Below, piece by piece: positions 62,796 through 64,000 of a stretch of 64,000 bases of DNA. The notes beneath the pieces were generated by a model, which saw only the letters and a list, made by a program, of their open reading frames with translations, was not told where the DNA came from and made no database searches. The translations under genes and the position numbers were made by a program. Origin of the DNA: an uncultured Shewanella sp. (lineage in GTDB: Bacteria > Pseudomonadota > Gammaproteobacteria > Enterobacterales > Shewanellaceae); NCBI RefSeq assembly GCF_947497935.1, contig NZ_CANMIO010000019.1, positions 1 to 64,000 on the forward strand, in the 5' to 3' direction. How positions within the stretch are numbered: the first letter of the stretch is position 1; every line of letters starts with the position of its first letter.

Positions 62796-63443
62796 TTAAG
62801 CTTTAAGTGCACCAATAGCTTCTTTACACAAAGCGGTAATGCGCTCCCAATCACCCTGCTCCATTGCATCTGTTGGAGCAATCCAGCTACCACCGATACA
62901 ATCGACATTCTTAAGTGCTAAGTAATCTTTATAGCTACTTGGGGTAATACCACCTGTTGGGCAGAAACGAATATCAGCAAGTGGGCCAGAGAAAGCTTTA
63001 AGTGCATTCACGCCACCTGAGGCTTCAGCGGGGAAAAACTTAAAGTTTGTGTAGCCCAGTGCCATGCCTTTCATCACTTCTGAAATACTGGCAACACCAG
63101 GAATGAGCGGCGTATTTCCCGCCATCGCAGCTTCAAGTAGCTCAGTTGTTGCACCTGGGGTGATAACAAACTGAGCGCCAGCATCGATCGCTTGCTTTAA
63201 CTGTGCTTTATTCAGAATAGTACCCGCACCGACTAAGGCTTCTGGCACTTCTTGAGCAATCTTAGTGATAGCTTCTAGTGCACAATCGGTACGTAGCGTT
63301 ACCTCTAATACCGAGATCCCACCAGCGACGAGTGCCTTAGCAAGTGGCACGGCATGTTCAATCTTATTGATCACCATTACAGGAACAATAGGGCTGCGTT
63401 TAAAAATATCTTGTGGCTGTATTGACCAGTTATTCTCAAGCAT
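62796..63443 (-). CDS. eda: KHG/KDPG aldolase Eda
   Basis: 215 residues, TIM-barrel class I aldolase that splits 2-keto-3-deoxy-6-phosphogluconate to pyruvate and glyceraldehyde 3-phosphate, the last Entner-Doudoroff-specific step. Visible are EVTLRTDCALEAI, GAGTILNKAQL, the Schiff-base lysine in NFKFFPAEASGG, and CPTGGITPSSYKDYL. Length and motifs match E. coli Eda. AAGGA lies about ten bases before the ATG. It is 21 bases downstream of edd, forming the usual edd-eda operon. Confidence 0.97.
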   Translation of the reverse strand: MLENNWSIQPQDIFKRSPIVPVMVINKIEHAVPLAKALVAGGISVLEVTLRTDCALEAITKIAQEVPEALVGAGTILNKAQLKQAIDAGAQFVITPGATTELLEAAMAGNTPLIPGVASISEVMKGMALGYTNFKFFPAEASGGVNALKAFSGPLADIRFCPTGGITPSSYKDYLALKNVDCIGGSWIAPTDAMEQGDWERITALCKEAIGALKA

Positions 63444-63464
63444 TGCGTTACTCTTCCTTAACCT

Positions 63465-64000
63465 TTAATAGTGTTCATCAATAGCACTAGTGCTTCGCGC
63501 ACCAGTTTCTGGACTGCTTAGGCTGGCGCGCAGTGCACCAAAAAGCTCTCGTCCCATTCCATAACTTGTTCTTTGCAAATCGACTTTTTCGGCAACTCTT
63601 GAATTGAGTTCAGTTTCATCGACTAGCAAAGACAGTTCACCTGTTGTTGCATTGACTCTCACTAAATCACCATTATGGATCTTAGCGATTAGACCGCCAT
63701 CCAACGCCTCTGGCGTTAAATGAATGGCAGCTGGTACTTTTCCTGATGCACCAGACATACGACCATCGGTCAGTAGCGCAACCTTAAAGCCTCTATCTTG
63801 CAGTGTGCCAAGGATTGGTGTGAGCTTATGTAGCTCAGGCATGCCAATGGCTTTAGGACCTTGTCCCTTAACCACGACAACACAGTCTTTATCAAGTTCG
63901 CCCGCTTTGAATAAGGCTTCAAGCTTGTTTTGATCGTCAATCACTACTGCAGGCGCTTCAACAACGCGATGCTGCTCAGCCACTGCCGACACTTTAATCA
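63465..64000 (-). CDS. edd: Phosphogluconate dehydratase Edd, C-terminal part
   Basis: The last 178 or so residues of Edd; the gene continues past the right edge of the window. Edd dehydrates 6-phosphogluconate to KDPG. The visible part includes the ILVD/EDD family signature ALLTDGRMSGASGKVPAAIH followed by LTPEALDGGLIAKI, and VVVKGQGPKAIGMPELHKLT. The ATG-less frame stays open to base 64000; GTG 63992 is internal, not the start. eda follows 21 bases after the stop. Confidence 0.96.
   Translation of the reverse strand, partial: IKVSAVAEQHRVVEAPAVVIDDQNKLEALFKAGELDKDCVVVVKGQGPKAIGMPELHKLTPILGTLQDRGFKVALLTDGRMSGASGKVPAAIHLTPEALDGGLIAKIHNGDLVRVNATTGELSLLVDETELNSRVAEKVDLQRTSYGMGRELFGALRASLSSPETGARSTSAIDEHY

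Overview
The window looks like chromosome of a marine gammaproteobacterium, most likely Shewanella. This rests on gene content, not on a computed comparison: a methylcitrate cluster of the prpB-prpC-acnD-prpF type under a GntR regulator, an edd-eda pair, YbiT, a VF530-type protein, periplasmic ecotin, a lipid A phosphoethanolamine transferase resembling the MCR-4/Shewanella EptA group, several secreted proteases and short inverted-repeat elements. Most genes have moderate GC. One stretch near 31.4-35.1 kb is visibly richer in A+T. There is no rRNA and no CRISPR array; one tRNA (initiator fMet) lies at the left edge.

Layout. 0-6.2 kb: tRNA-fMet, an MFS transporter, a VF530 protein, YbiT, a CatB-type acetyltransferase and outer-membrane phospholipase A. 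6.5-12.1 kb: two DNA-repair-type genes, a divergent UvrB and a large helicase IV relative carrying a nuclease-like insert and C-terminal zinc fingers. 12.5-19.5 kb: a small exported protein, a stand-alone FtsZ paralogue behind a WYL regulator, an AI-2E/PerM transporter, a DUF1090 protein and a eukaryotic-type glutathione synthetase. 19.7-29.2 kb: a secreted-protease block in which a metalloprotease and its translationally coupled exported partner, a propeller-type sensor kinase with its response regulator, and a subtilase lie side by side.

29.2-37.2 kb is the accessory region: a gene-poor 650-base stretch, an unrecognised 174-residue protein with its own promoter and terminator, a decayed IS3-family element, a GIY-YIG protein, a UvrD-like helicase overlapped by a CoiA-like nuclease, and an HNH nuclease overlapped by a SAM methyltransferase. 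The CoiA-like/UvrD-like pair is my best candidate for an undescribed, possibly anti-mobile-element system. That function is inference from domain content and setting.

37.5-46.8 kb: a YkgJ-type cysteine-cluster protein, then prpF, acnD, prpC, prpB and the GntR regulator, all on the minus strand. Propionyl-CoA enters at PrpC and leaves as pyruvate and succinate through PrpB. Two TTGTCGACAA palindromes upstream of the regulator are probable operators. A YegS-like lipid kinase follows divergently. 46.9-53.6 kb: a tripartite RND efflux operon with a LysR regulator. 54.0-64.0 kb: PatZ-type protein acetyltransferase, a diguanylate cyclase, EptA, a CDF metal exporter with a MarR regulator, ecotin, and eda with the 3' part of edd running off the right edge.

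A 164-base inverted-repeat element occurs intact at 57958-58121, interrupted by a second inverted-repeat insertion at 16728-17056, and as a solo end near 62711.
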